Assembly: GCF_004514475.2 (NCBI RefSeq)
Contig: NZ_MYFO02000014.1
Location: 1 to 64,000, forward strand
Length of the DNA: 64,000 bases
Direction of reading: 5' to 3'
Source of the DNA: Paenibacillus athensensis
Lineage (GTDB): Bacteria > Bacillota > Bacilli > Paenibacillales > NBRC-103111
Program-made: the position numbers and the translations under genes
The notes under the pieces: model-generated
The model's input: the letters and a program-made list of their open reading frames with translations, nothing else
The model's database searches: none
What the model was told of the DNA's origin: nothing
In this document: in pieces, positions 1-8,809 of the stretch
Position numbering within the stretch: position 1 is the first letter of the stretch
How the letters are laid out: every line of letters starts with the position of its first letter

Positions 1-867
1 CATGTTGTTCGGGAAGTTGCCTGCGCTGAACCACGGCTGCGCCGCTACGCCCGGACCATAGTCATGCGTCGAGTAGACAACCTGATTCGGTACGTTCAGC
101 ACGACCGGGTAGTTTTGCACACCTTTCAGGTTGCCGCCCCACCAATAGTTGCTGGTCATGCCCTGCACGTTCGTTTCTACGCCCTCGACAATGATCAGCC
201 AGTTCGGATTGACCGCGAGAATCGCGTTGCCTGCCCGCTGTGCGGCCAAGCGCCAGTCGGTGTTCACGTTGCCGGTGCCCCAGCTTGCCGGGCCGTGCGG
301 CTCGTTGTGCAAATCTCCGCCGATAACGGTGTCATTGCCCTTGTAGCGATTGGCGAGCATCGTCCAGTCATTGATCCAGCGCGACTCGGGATACGCCGAT
401 GTGTACCACAGCTCCGACTGCGCATTGCCGTCCGGACGGTGCTGGTCAAGGAAAATTTTGAAGCCTTTGGCTCCTGCCTTTTGAATCAATTTATCCATGA
501 CCTGAATCGGGCTCAGCCCTTGCAGATCCGGGTTTTTGCTGAAGTCGATGCCGGTTGTCTGCGAGCCGGAATCAAACATCTGGTTGCAGTACGGCAGACG
601 GATCAGGTTGTAGCCGTTCGCCTTCATCTGATCCAGCACGCTGTCCATTGAACGCGACCACAAGCCGTGCGGGGCGAAGTTGGTCGTTTCGAAGCCAAAC
701 CAGTTAATGCCGTTAAATACCGCTTGGTTACCGCTCGAATCGACGATTTTATTGCCAGACGTATGGTAATAGTTAGGTGCTGCCTCAGCGCCTGCCGCTG
801 CCAGTCCCAAAGAGGACACGGTCAGCGACAGGGCGGCCAGCACTTGAAAAATCCGATTTTTTTTCAA
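1..867 (-). CDS. GH5 endoglucanase (cellulase), 3' end outside window
   Basis: This is a secreted glycoside hydrolase family 5 enzyme, expected to cleave internal beta-1,4-glucan bonds. I read 289 codons with no stop before the window edge, so the C-terminal part is missing. A TTG start at 867 follows a GGATGGAG ribosome site. The first 30 residues form a signal peptide (Lys-rich start, hydrophobic core, AEA cleavage region). The motif HNEPHG holds the NEP acid/base glutamate of GH5; the nucleophile glutamate would lie beyond the window. The HRPDG segment is typical of bacterial GH5 endoglucanases. The gene starts 28 bp after the mannanase stop, so the two are probably one transcript. Substrate (cellulose versus mixed glucan) is inferred. 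Confidence 0.9.
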   Translation of the reverse strand, partial: MKKNRIFQVLAALSLTVSSLGLAAAGAEAAPNYYHTSGNKIVDSSGNQAVFNGINWFGFETTNFAPHGLWSRSMDSVLDQMKANGYNLIRLPYCNQMFDSGSQTTGIDFSKNPDLQGLSPIQVMDKLIQKAGAKGFKIFLDQHRPDGNAQSELWYTSAYPESRWINDWTMLANRYKGNDTVIGGDLHNEPHGPASWGTGNVNTDWRLAAQRAGNAILAVNPNWLIIVEGVETNVQGMTSNYWWGGNLKGVQNYPVVLNVPNQVVYSTHDYGPGVAAQPWFSAGNFPNNM

Positions 868-895
868 AGCTCTCCATCCCTTTCTTTATTTAAAA

Positions 896-2983
896 TTAAG
901 GCGCGATGCCCCATTGCAAGGAACCGGAGATGTAGCCGGTCACCTTGTTCCAGTCCACGAAATTCGTAGCGCTGGCGTTAAAGGAGTAGTCATTCGATTG
1001 GTTGTAGTTCGACCAGTCGGATTTGTTCACGCGGGTCTGCACCTCAAGGGTTGCTCCCGGCGCCAAGGTGCCTGCGCTGCTGCTGAAGCTCAGCTCCACG
1101 TACGTATCGGTGTTCGTGCCCGATGCGGAGACGAAGCTGCCGCTTACGCTGCTGGTTGGAATCGCATTATTGCCATTGGCTGCCCAGTCAACGCTAAATG
1201 CCTGCGATTGCGAGCCGTCTTTCGTATAGTAATAGCGTACCTTCAGGTCCGTCAGATTGATGCTGCTTGTGCCGGTGTTGATCACGCGGAACTTCGGATA
1301 CAACTGGTTGGACGAAGCGGCCGTGCTGCCGTTGACAAGCTGTACCTTAATCGAGCCAGAGCCCGGTGTTGGCGTTGGTGTTGCTGTCGGAGTTGGCGTT
1401 GGCGTCGGCGTTACAGTTGGTGTTGGTGTTGGTGTTGGTGTTGGTGTTGGTGTTGGTGTTGGTGTTGGTGTTGGTGTTGGCGTTGCCGTAGGCGTCGGTG
1501 TTGGCGTAGGTGTCGAAGTGCCGTTACCGTACACCTGGAACTCATACAACGAGTAGCCCCACTGTGTACCGCGTTGGGTGCCGTTCATTTTCACATAACG
1601 AGCGTTAATATCTGCAAACGAAAGCGTATCGGTGCCGCCGGTGCCATTGGTTTTCGTGGCGACCGTCGTCCAGCTGCTGCCGTCCGTCGACGTTTGAATT
1701 TGATAGTTTTTGCCGTAAGCCGTTTCCCAATAGAGCACAGCCTTGTTCACGCTCTGTACCGAGCCCAAATCGACCGTAATCGATTCTTGGTCCGTGTACG
1801 CCGAACTCCAGCGAGACGTCATATTGCCATCTACAGCCGCATAACCCGGGTTGCTGGCCATATCGGTGGAGCTGACGGTGACCGACTTGTTCAATGCCAG
1901 GTTCGTTCCGCTCGGCGGCGTCGATGTTGGTGTTGGCGTAGGTGTCGAGCCGATGTTGATTTCCCCGCGGTTAACCGTCCAGGAATCGTTCATCAGGTTG
2001 TTGGCGCCTTGCGAATTTTGTGTCGGCGACCAGCTGTCATTCCAGGCGAAGAAGTAAACGGTTTGCGGGAACTGCGATTTGATCGCGTTGATCCATTTTG
2101 TGTAGTCGAAGTTGCCCGTAGTCCGCGGGCCGATTTCAGTAAAAGCAAACGGCTTGCCAAGTCCCGTCACTTCCGAATAGCCGCTGATCGAGCTTGGGTC
2201 GTCGCTGTAAGCGTCAAGGCCCACAATGTCGACATAGCTGCCGCCCGGATAGTACGCGGTTTTGTTGCCGCGGCTGATGTCCGGTCCGTACACCCAGATC
2301 AGATTGTTCAAGCCCTTCGTATTTTTAAAATAGTTGAACATGTCGATCCAGACGTTTTTGAACGTGTTGGCATCTTGATTGCCCCACCAGAACCAATCGC
2401 CGTTCATTTCGTGGAACGGACGGAACAGAACCGTAACGCCAGCCGACTGGAGATCGGCAAGACCCGCTGCCGTTTTATCCAGATAAGCTCTCCATCTTTG
2501 ACCCGTAGATGTGCTCGTATTCAACAGGTCGGAGAAATTGCCGAGCTTCGTGTTCAGGTTGCCGCCGTTGGACGGGCCCGGGCTCGGATAGTGGATGTCG
2601 ATGGTCACCAGACCGCCGTTATTCCAGTACGTCTTCAAGGCGCTGTTGCAGTTGTAGTCGATCAGCGTCGTCGGATCATTCGCTGTCGCCCAGCCGGAGC
2701 CGTAGTCGCAGCCGAAGATGCCCGGATACTGGCCTGTCATCGACTTCAGCGATTCCATTTGCGATGTGCTGAAACCGCTGTTGCTGTAGCCGCCGAAGAA
2801 GCCGGAGACAACGCGATTGCTGGAGTTGTTCGGCAAGTTGCCGAGCCAATTGTAAACATCCTTAGTTTTTTGATTCGCATTGGAGTTGGCTGTCGAATAC
2901 GTAGCGGCGTAACCGCTTACATTAAGCATCGATAAAAGCATGGCGCTCAGCAACAAACCGATTAGCGATTTTTTCACTTTCAT
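896..2983 (-). CDS. GH26 beta-mannanase with CBM32-like and CBM3 modules
   Basis: Secreted endo-beta-1,4-mannanase of 695 residues. Order of parts: signal peptide 1-26; GH26 catalytic barrel about 30-350; a short TP-rich linker; an F5/8 type C (CBM32-like) module about 360-490; a long Thr-Pro linker about 495-545; and a CBM3 cellulose-binding module about 550-695. HEMNGDWFWWG carries the GH26 acid/base glutamate and GKPFAFTEIG the nucleophile glutamate. The CBM3 would hold the enzyme on cellulose while it attacks mannan. An ATG at 2983 follows GAGGTGA. It is the first gene of an apparent operon with the GH5 gene, and a cre-like site lies just upstream. It has no dockerin, so it is a free multimodular enzyme. 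Confidence 0.95.
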   Translation of the reverse strand: MKVKKSLIGLLLSAMLLSMLNVSGYAATYSTANSNANQKTKDVYNWLGNLPNNSSNRVVSGFFGGYSNSGFSTSQMESLKSMTGQYPGIFGCDYGSGWATANDPTTLIDYNCNSALKTYWNNGGLVTIDIHYPSPGPSNGGNLNTKLGNFSDLLNTSTSTGQRWRAYLDKTAAGLADLQSAGVTVLFRPFHEMNGDWFWWGNQDANTFKNVWIDMFNYFKNTKGLNNLIWVYGPDISRGNKTAYYPGGSYVDIVGLDAYSDDPSSISGYSEVTGLGKPFAFTEIGPRTTGNFDYTKWINAIKSQFPQTVYFFAWNDSWSPTQNSQGANNLMNDSWTVNRGEINIGSTPTPTPTSTPPSGTNLALNKSVTVSSTDMASNPGYAAVDGNMTSRWSSAYTDQESITVDLGSVQSVNKAVLYWETAYGKNYQIQTSTDGSSWTTVATKTNGTGGTDTLSFADINARYVKMNGTQRGTQWGYSLYEFQVYGNGTSTPTPTPTPTATPTPTPTPTPTPTPTPTPTPTPTVTPTPTPTPTATPTPTPGSGSIKVQLVNGSTAASSNQLYPKFRVINTGTSSINLTDLKVRYYYTKDGSQSQAFSVDWAANGNNAIPTSSVSGSFVSASGTNTDTYVELSFSSSAGTLAPGATLEVQTRVNKSDWSNYNQSNDYSFNASATNFVDWNKVTGYISGSLQWGIAP
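1419..1478 (-). repeat. Hexanucleotide tandem repeat coding a Thr-Pro linker
   Basis: Ten perfect copies of a 6-bp unit (GGTGTT on the plus strand, coding Thr-Pro on the minus strand), flanked by degenerate copies. They encode the linker between the CBM32-like and CBM3 modules. Perfect 6-bp units keep frame when they slip, so linker length may vary between strains. Confidence 0.95.
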
Positions 2984-3005
2984 ATCAGTTCACCTCATTT
3001 AGTTT

Positions 3006-3019
3006 AGGTAGCGCTTACA
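3006..3019 (-). promoter_or_regulatory. cre-like CcpA site upstream of mannanase
   Basis: The minus strand reads TGTAAGCGCTACCT, which matches 12 of 14 positions of the Bacillus cre consensus TGWAANCGNTNWCA. It sits 23-36 bp before the mannanase start codon, inside the transcribed leader. This suggests carbon catabolite repression by roadblock. A LacI-like operator is an alternative. Confidence 0.5.
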
Positions 3020-3131
3020 AATATGCGGGATCAAGCTGACTTGCATGGTCAAATAAAACCGGCAACCGCCTCCTTCCGGAACGTTGTGCGGGCTCACCTC
3101 CTTATAGAGTTTACTAGATTTAATATAACTA

Positions 3132-3160
3132 ATATTACAATTAAACCACTTATTTTTCAA
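3132..3160 (-). promoter_or_regulatory. SigA-type promoter for the mannanase-cellulase operon
   Basis: Minus strand TTGAAA, 17-bp spacer, TAATAT. It would leave a 5' leader of about 140 nt before the mannanase ATG at 2983. The leader contains two further Shine-Dalgarno-like runs (AAGGAGG) with no good following ORF. Confidence 0.6.
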
Positions 3161-3186
3161 GTTGATTATATGATATATTTTTTAGA

Positions 3187-3220
3187 AATAAAAAAACCGC
3201 AGTCTCTCTGGACCACGGTT
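3187..3220 (-). terminator. Rho-independent terminator after the GntR-LacI pair
   Basis: A 10-bp stem (AACCGTGGTC with GACTGCGGTT, two G-U pairs), a 6-nt loop and a T-rich tail, 10 bp past the stop at 3231. It separates the regulators from the mannanase promoter. Confidence 0.85.
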
Positions 3221-3230
3221 CCTTCGCTTC

Positions 3231-4298
3231 TCATAAAGTGCGAATCGAATTGCGCAAAATCAGGGTCGTTGGAATTACGATCCGCTGCTTCTCTCCTTCA
3301 GGATCGCCGATTTGCCGCAGCAGCTGCTCGGCAGCCGCTCGCCCGACGGCAACCGCGTCCTGAGTGACGACCGACGGCGGCACCTTGGAAAACTCGGCAA
3401 AATCGTAATCGTCAAAAAACAGCAGCGACAAGTCGCCGGGAATCGAAATCCCGAGCTGCTCTGCCGCATCCATCACCAGCTTACCGGCAAAGTTCACCGC
3501 TCCGAAAATCGCCGTAATCCCCTTGTTCGCCAGCAGAAACTCCCGGATACTGGCAGCATCGAAATCCATCAGCACATGCTGATTCCTGTAGGGAATTCCG
3601 TGGTCGGCCAGCGCCTTCTCATAACCGGCCAGCCGTTCCTCCAGACTGGTCGTGCCGTTAAGCTTGGACGAGATGAATCCGATTTCCCTGTGCCCCTGCC
3701 GGATCAAATACGTCACCGCTTCATACGCCCCGCCGATATTGTCGGACACGACCAGGTTGGTCTGACAGCCGCGCAAATAACGGTCGATCAGCACGAGCGG
3801 ATACTGCCGCAGCGAAAGCTCCAGCAGCTTCTCGTTGTACGTCGTTCCTTCCGTCGGATAGATGATCACGCCTTGAATCCGCTTATTCTCAAAAACCTCC
3901 TGCAGCCGCATCTTCTCATTGTTGATATCAAATTGCGTGGCAATGAACATCAATTTATAGCCGCTGGCGGACACGACCTGCTCGATGCCGGTCAACGCCT
4001 TCAAAGCGAACATGTTGTCCAGACTCGGTAGCAGGCAAGCCACCCAATTGGCCCGGTCGCTGGCCGGAGCTTCGGCAGCGTTTAACAAATACGTGCCGCT
4101 GCCGCGCATGCGGGAAACGACACCGTCGCGGACCAGCGTTTCCAGCGCTTTTTTGACAATGATCCGGCTGACCTGGAATTGCTGCGCCAATTCGTTCTCG
4201 GACGGGAAGCGATCCTCGGCCCGCCATTCGCCCGAATGGATTTTTTCCGAAATATACGCGCGCAGTTGTTGATAAAAAGGGACCCGTTTCGTACTCAT
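3231..4298 (-). CDS. GntR-LacI chimeric transcriptional regulator
   Basis: A 355-residue DNA-binding repressor-like protein of the AraR type. Residues 1-75 form a GntR winged helix-turn-helix (FPSENELAQQFQVSR, then a wing ending GSGTYLL). Residues about 80-350 form a LacI/periplasmic-binding-like sugar sensor. It overlaps the preceding paralogue by 4 bp, so the two are probably co-translated. It lies directly upstream of the mannanase-cellulase operon on the same strand and is separated from it by a terminator, which makes that operon the likeliest target. The sugar effector cannot be read from the sequence. Confidence 0.88.
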   Translation of the reverse strand: MSTKRVPFYQQLRAYISEKIHSGEWRAEDRFPSENELAQQFQVSRIIVKKALETLVRDGVVSRMRGSGTYLLNAAEAPASDRANWVACLLPSLDNMFALKALTGIEQVVSASGYKLMFIATQFDINNEKMRLQEVFENKRIQGVIIYPTEGTTYNEKLLELSLRQYPLVLIDRYLRGCQTNLVVSDNIGGAYEAVTYLIRQGHREIGFISSKLNGTTSLEERLAGYEKALADHGIPYRNQHVLMDFDAASIREFLLANKGITAIFGAVNFAGKLVMDAAEQLGISIPGDLSLLFFDDYDFAEFSKVPPSVVTQDAVAVGRAAAEQLLRQIGDPEGEKQRIVIPTTLILRNSIRTL

Positions 4299-5410
4299 CG
4301 GCTTTCCCCCCTTGTAGGCGTATGCAAATCCAGCACCGAATCTCCCTCTTGAAAGCGCGTCGCCAGCTTCAGCTGCGCTTTGCTTTCCTGTCCGTTTATC
4401 GCCTTCATCAGCAGCTCCACCGCTTGCAGGCCAATCTGCTCCGCATCCTGCACGATTAAAGCCGGCTTCACCCGCGTCAGGTCGGAATACTCGTAATCAT
4501 CGAAAAAAATCACCGATAACCGCTCGGGAATCGCGATATCCAGCTCCGCCGCGGCCTTCATGACCCGGTGTCCGATGCCGTTATGCGCCGCTAGCACAGC
4601 AAAACGCCCCTGTCTGGCCGCCAAAAACCGGCTGATCTCATCTTCATCTGCCTGAAACAGCTGGTAGTCGTAATTCAGCGGCAGCCCATGCTGCAGCAGC
4701 GCCTGACGGTAGCCCTCAAAGCGCTCCTCCAAACTGGTCGTCCCCTTCACCTCCGACGAAACGAAGCCGATCTCGCTGTGGCCGCGAGCAATCAAATACG
4801 TCACTGCGTCATAAGCAGCCTGAAAATTGTCCGTGCCGACAAAATTCGTATTGATGCCGGGCAAATACCTGTCGATCAGCACAATCGGAAAATTGTGCAG
4901 CGAAAGCTTGAGAATCTCCTCATTGTAGTTCTCGCCTTCGGCCGGATAAATGATCAAGCCTTTAACGCCATCAGCCGCCATTTCCTGAAGCACCTTGCGC
5001 TCCAGATCCTGATGGTCCTGCGTGGTCATAAATAACATCCGGTACTGGTAGCGGGCCAGCCGGCTTTCAAGACCAATCAACACATTCCCGATGAACAGAT
5101 TGTCCAGCCGCGGGACGATCACCGCTACAACCGGCAGACTGGCGCTTGTTTGAGTGCCTTCATATAGAGCCGTTTCCTTCTTCTCCGCGCCGGATACGAA
5201 CGTACCGCGGCCCTGAATACGGTAAATAACCCCTTCCTCGGCCAAATCCTTCAGGGCGTTTTTCACCGTAATGCGACTCACCTTGAACTGCTCGGACAGC
5301 TCCTGTTCGGTCGGCAGCTTGTCGTGCGGCTTGAGAACCTGCTGTTGAATCTGATCTGAAATATAAGCGCGCAGTTGCATATATAAGGGAACACGTTTAT
5401 CGGATTTCAC
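4295..5410 (-). CDS. GntR-LacI chimeric transcriptional regulator, paralogue
   Basis: About 371 residues, with a GntR winged helix-turn-helix (RVPLYMQLRAYISDQI, LPTEQELSEQFKVSR) and a LacI-like effector domain. It is clearly paralogous to its downstream neighbour; both share the RGHSEIGF/RQGHREIGF and GTTSLEER segments. The frame stays open to 5497, but I choose GTG at 5410. It has GGAG 9 bp upstream, aligns with the start of the paralogue, and the sequence before it is AT-rich and promoter-like. The two proteins may act as a pair with related operators and different sugars; this is inference. Confidence 0.85.
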   Translation of the reverse strand: MKSDKRVPLYMQLRAYISDQIQQQVLKPHDKLPTEQELSEQFKVSRITVKNALKDLAEEGVIYRIQGRGTFVSGAEKKETALYEGTQTSASLPVVAVIVPRLDNLFIGNVLIGLESRLARYQYRMLFMTTQDHQDLERKVLQEMAADGVKGLIIYPAEGENYNEEILKLSLHNFPIVLIDRYLPGINTNFVGTDNFQAAYDAVTYLIARGHSEIGFVSSEVKGTTSLEERFEGYRQALLQHGLPLNYDYQLFQADEDEISRFLAARQGRFAVLAAHNGIGHRVMKAAAELDIAIPERLSVIFFDDYEYSDLTRVKPALIVQDAEQIGLQAVELLMKAINGQESKAQLKLATRFQEGDSVLDLHTPTRGESR

Positions 5411-5496
5411 CAGATACATCTCCATGCATTTTATAATAAATATACAACTTTGCAGAGGACGAGTAAACAACCGTTTTCTTACAGTCTTCATGAACA

Positions 5497-5535
5497 AGAA
5501 AAAACCGCCAACAAGCCCAAGGCTCGCTGACGGTT
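5497..5535 (-). terminator. Rho-independent terminator after the RDD gene
   Basis: The minus strand forms a GC-rich stem from AACCGTCAGCGAGCC to GGCTTGTTGGCGGTT, followed by six Ts. It starts 8 bp after the stop at 5543. Confidence 0.85.
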
Positions 5536-5542
5536 TCTCGGT

Positions 5543-6061
5543 TTACACGGCTGGATCGACTTCTTGAATCGATTTGACCATTTGGGCAAAGCCCCGGTCG
5601 GTTTCTTGCGCGGGGTCCGGCGGCGTAATGCGCGGAACATCCTTTTTTCTCACCACATAAGTACTCGCGGCCATATCGCCGAGACGTTGACGTTTTTTGG
5701 TCAAAAGCACAATGACCGCCGCTACCAAACCGCTGAACAGCATCGGATTGGCTTCGATGATTTTAATCAGGTTTCGGACGAACGCCCTCAGCAAGCCCGG
5801 TGGTTTACCTTCGCGGTTGACCACCCGAATGCCAAATAGCCATTTGCCCAGCGTCCAGCCCAGCAGCCCTTCCATAACAAAAAGATAGGAGAAGAGGCAA
5901 AACACCCAAAGAATAATTGTTTGTTGATACAAGTCCTGTCCTAACGTAAACACCGGGATCGCGGGCAACGCCCACAAAATAGCGCCGTCCACCCACAAAG
6001 CCCCCCAACGTCGAGCCACGATGCCGAAGCGGTATTGGGATACGATTTGTTCGATTTGCAT
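5543..6061 (-). CDS. RDD family membrane protein
   Basis: A 172-residue integral membrane protein with the RDD family pattern: an early Arg in ARRWGALWVDG, a TLGKWLFGIRVV segment after the second membrane span, and QRLGDMAASTYVV near the end. Three to four hydrophobic segments are visible. Family function is not settled; some members act in ion or osmolyte transport. It is a single-gene unit with its own terminator. No strong ribosome site precedes the ATG. Confidence 0.85.
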   Translation of the reverse strand: MQIEQIVSQYRFGIVARRWGALWVDGAILWALPAIPVFTLGQDLYQQTIILWVFCLFSYLFVMEGLLGWTLGKWLFGIRVVNREGKPPGLLRAFVRNLIKIIEANPMLFSGLVAAVIVLLTKKRQRLGDMAASTYVVRKKDVPRITPPDPAQETDRGFAQMVKSIQEVDPAV

Positions 6062-6123
6062 GATGATCTCATACCTATCTATAAAATTTTAATATAGAGC
6101 TTTTAAGTTATGAAGTAACTATT

Positions 6124-6552
6124 TTATTTCTGCTCTATCGAAAATTCTATATTCCCTTCGATGCGTAATTGTACAGATATAATTCCAAACTTAGGCTGCA
6201 CCTCATCATGTTTATCCCAAATCCAAAATTGAAAATATGGTTTTTGGATTATTTTGGAATACTGGATAGTATTACTCCCTAAAAATGTGAGATCCATTTT
6301 ATAGATTGCACTGAAATCTAATTGCTGGTCATAAAAGCTAACCACATCTTCAAAAATCAAATTGGCTTCACTCTTCTGTCTTTCATTTCCACTTAAATTT
6401 ATCATAAAACATCCTTGATTGTAGCTAATTTGTGAAATATAGGTTTGGCTCTCAAACTTCAATTCATAGGTTTCATTTCCCTTTAGAGAAGATATATCAA
6501 GAGGATTCTGTCCTAAAGGTAATATATTTACATCAAAAATAATATTTTTCAT
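6124..6552 (-). CDS. Hypothetical protein, candidate immunity protein
   Basis: 142 residues, no domain I can name with certainty. It is acidic to neutral, rich in aromatic and beta-forming residues (YISQISYNQGCFMINLSG, FQFWIWDKHDEV), has no signal peptide and looks cytosolic. The gene is much more AT-rich than its neighbours. AGAAGGG precedes the ATG. It lies immediately downstream, on the same strand, of a decayed Hint-type polymorphic toxin gene, which is where the cognate immunity gene sits in such loci. I infer immunity from position only. It is intact while the toxin is broken. Confidence 0.6.
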   Translation of the reverse strand: MKNIIFDVNILPLGQNPLDISSLKGNETYELKFESQTYISQISYNQGCFMINLSGNERQKSEANLIFEDVVSFYDQQLDFSAIYKMDLTFLGSNTIQYSKIIQKPYFQFWIWDKHDEVQPKFGIISVQLRIEGNIEFSIEQK

Positions 6553-6624
6553 TATTCACCCTTCTAAAAAGTTTTTACGTGGACAATGTAATTTTGTAAG
6601 TATCTTACATTATTCACGCGTATT

Positions 6625-8678
6625 CTATTCTAATTTGATTTGATCTAATACCTCTTTAAGCGGCCTTACTGTCCCTTCCTTGTAAAAGACGGTCTTCAAA
6701 GCAAATGCAAGATTTTGCTTAATTAGCTTTAATTCAAAGTTGGTAATATCTTTGGAGGTGGGTAATGTATCTTTGGTTATTCTGGTAAAATCAATATCAT
6801 CAACGATAAATCTAATCGTTGGCACATCTTCCATAGCTGCTTTAAGCCCAATTTCATCTACAGAAAAGCTCGTTTGTCCAATAATCTTCCCACCAAAATC
6901 CATTCTGGCTTTTAATGTAATGATTTTGCAGCCCCATTACCAAATCATCACCAAATCGATCAAGCCCGGCTACAAGTCTATATCCTGGCTTAGAGTTGGA
7001 CACCAACTGTTATGCGTCAAGATTTTTAGATTTGAAACATAATAGGTATGAAAATCGGCAACGGCAAAATTATACACGATTGCATGTTGAGTTTTAACTT
7101 CAATCTTATCAACCGCGAGATATGAACCATCACTAGTCTCAACCATATCTCCAACAGATAAATCTTCAGCAATTACCCAACCTTTGCCCTTAATTCAGAA
7201 CGGATGCTGAGCCGTTGTGGTTATTGTTTCATTACCTACAACGGCATTCCAAGATTCAAAAATCTCCTTATTAAACAACTGAATAACTGCTTTGTACGCC
7301 ATCTCGCCTGTATCTGGATTTTTGGCAAGCACCATGTCTCCAAGCGCTACTCGTTCAATTGTTTTTTCCCCGTGGTCCGTCAATACACTTGTCCCGCAGT
7401 AAAGCAATTGCAAGCAAGGACATCAATATCTTTACTGACATTTTTGGTATCACTAACTACTTTTTTCAATGAAGATAGTGTACTCCCTGCCACTGAAGTC
7501 AATGCTTTTATGGTGGCATTACCAAGCACATTTCCAATTATCTTCCCGATTTGCTCAGTTACCTTATTAGGATCATGCATATTTATTCCAAAGTTCTTGA
7601 ATTTGTTCACCTAGTCCATCTGCCAACAAATCTAAAATGTCCTTCCAACCCGCCTTCCCTTGAACCAAATCGACAAATGGCTGGATGAATTGCTTCAGAG
7701 CATCGTATGCTTCGGACCAGTTTTTCAACATGTTCCATAACGCTTTTATTGCGTCCCATGCTCCTGTGAAAACACCCTTAAATCCGTTCAACAAACCTTC
7801 AAGGAAATGCGCAGTCAACGACGAAAGATCCCAATCGGTGCCAGGTGTTGATACACTATCAAGAGTTGCCACTACGCCACTTAACGTAGCTGCACGTTCG
7901 GATGTTGTATACTCCGTTTGCTGCTTATTCAATGCCTGATCAGCATCAGCAAATGCAGGAGCAAAGAATGTCTCACATTCCTGCCTTGGAGGCGATCCCG
8001 GTACTCCTGCTCTTTCACAAATTTTCTGCGGAGGTTCCGTTGTATTCACAAACTGGTTAAAAGCCGCATCTCCGACCGCATCAACAGCCTGGCGACACGC
8101 ACTACTTGTACAGCCACCATCGCTGAAATCCCATTGTTCACTGACCGGAGCCGGCAAGGAACCCAGCGTTAAGACGTAAGCATCCTCTGGTGCGGTTCCG
8201 AAGTAACGTCCGCCGCTTCCTTTAAGCGATAACAATCCACATCGCCTTGGGTGAAGATATAGGAGCGAATCGTCCGCCCGCCATCGATCGGAACAGCTGT
8301 GTCTTCCGTATCATTAACTTCAAAAGAGTCAATAGCATTAGGGGCCGGGCCGGTCGGACTTTCCCCGTATTGGTCAGTTCCTACGGACAAGGTATACGGG
8401 TCGTTGTAGCTGAATTGAATCGGCAAGCTTTTGCCGAGCGCCCCGTAAATTTTCATAACGTAGGTCGTGTTTGGCTTGACCTGCATATTGGCGACTTCCA
8501 ATTGCCCAGAAGCGTTACACGAACCCTTCATCTCCGAAGTATCGTATTCCCTTCCGGATAGACCTGCAACTCGTAGTCAAGACCTACGGGCGACTTCAGG
8601 ACAAACACGCGATTTCCGGATTCCAGCGCTCCTGTTTTGTACTTCCAGTACAAGTTCGTAAAAACTATGCTACTTAAC
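6625..8678 (-). pseudogene. Decayed polymorphic toxin (pre-toxin, Hint, C-terminal toxin)
   Basis: Fragments in different frames join into one protein: a pre-peptidase-like beta domain (VKPNTTYVMKIYG), a helical middle (7573-8235), a pre-toxin region (7380-7610) and a Hint autoprotease (CFTAGTSVLTDHGEKT, ETITTTAQHPF, then YNFAVADFHTYYVS and LTHNS). A last 92-residue piece (6625-6903) would be the toxin tip. Lesions I see: frameshifts near 8535, 8225, 7600 and 7395, a TGA at 7195-7197 where Hint needs Trp after HPF, and a frame break near 6930-6990. The 5' end is also missing. Six lesions in 2 kb argue for a true pseudogene. The toxin activity is unknown. Confidence 0.85.
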
Positions 8679-8691
8679 CACCAATAAGAAT

Positions 8692-8736
8692 AGGGTTGTC
8701 CAAAAATCCGCGTGAACGGATTTTGGGAACAACCCT
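8692..8736. repeat. Long perfect-arm hairpin (terminator or IS-end remnant)
   Basis: AGGGTTGTCCAAAAATCCG and its near-complement are separated by a 6-nt loop, with a T-rich stretch on either side. It could terminate the scaffoldin gene, which stops at 8810. The sequence also resembles insertion-sequence ends that start GGGTTGTCC, and it lies at the truncated 5' end of the toxin pseudogene. Confidence 0.6.
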
Positions 8737-8809
8737 TTCTTTACAACATGGTTATCGCTGTAACTTGCGCTTAATCATTCAGTGAACAGTAGCCTTAGCT
8801 GCTTGTGCC

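Noticed and set aside
914-2935. 673-codon plus-strand frame opposite the mannanase
   Set aside because: Shadow frame with a WCWCWC tract from the Thr-Pro repeat.
6625-6903. A free-standing 92-residue gene
   Set aside because: It has no ribosome site and follows the Hint remnant; it is better read as the toxin tip of the pseudogene.
8692-8736. Calling the hairpin a complete MITE
   Set aside because: It has no internal sequence and I see no target-site duplication, so only a hairpin is supported.
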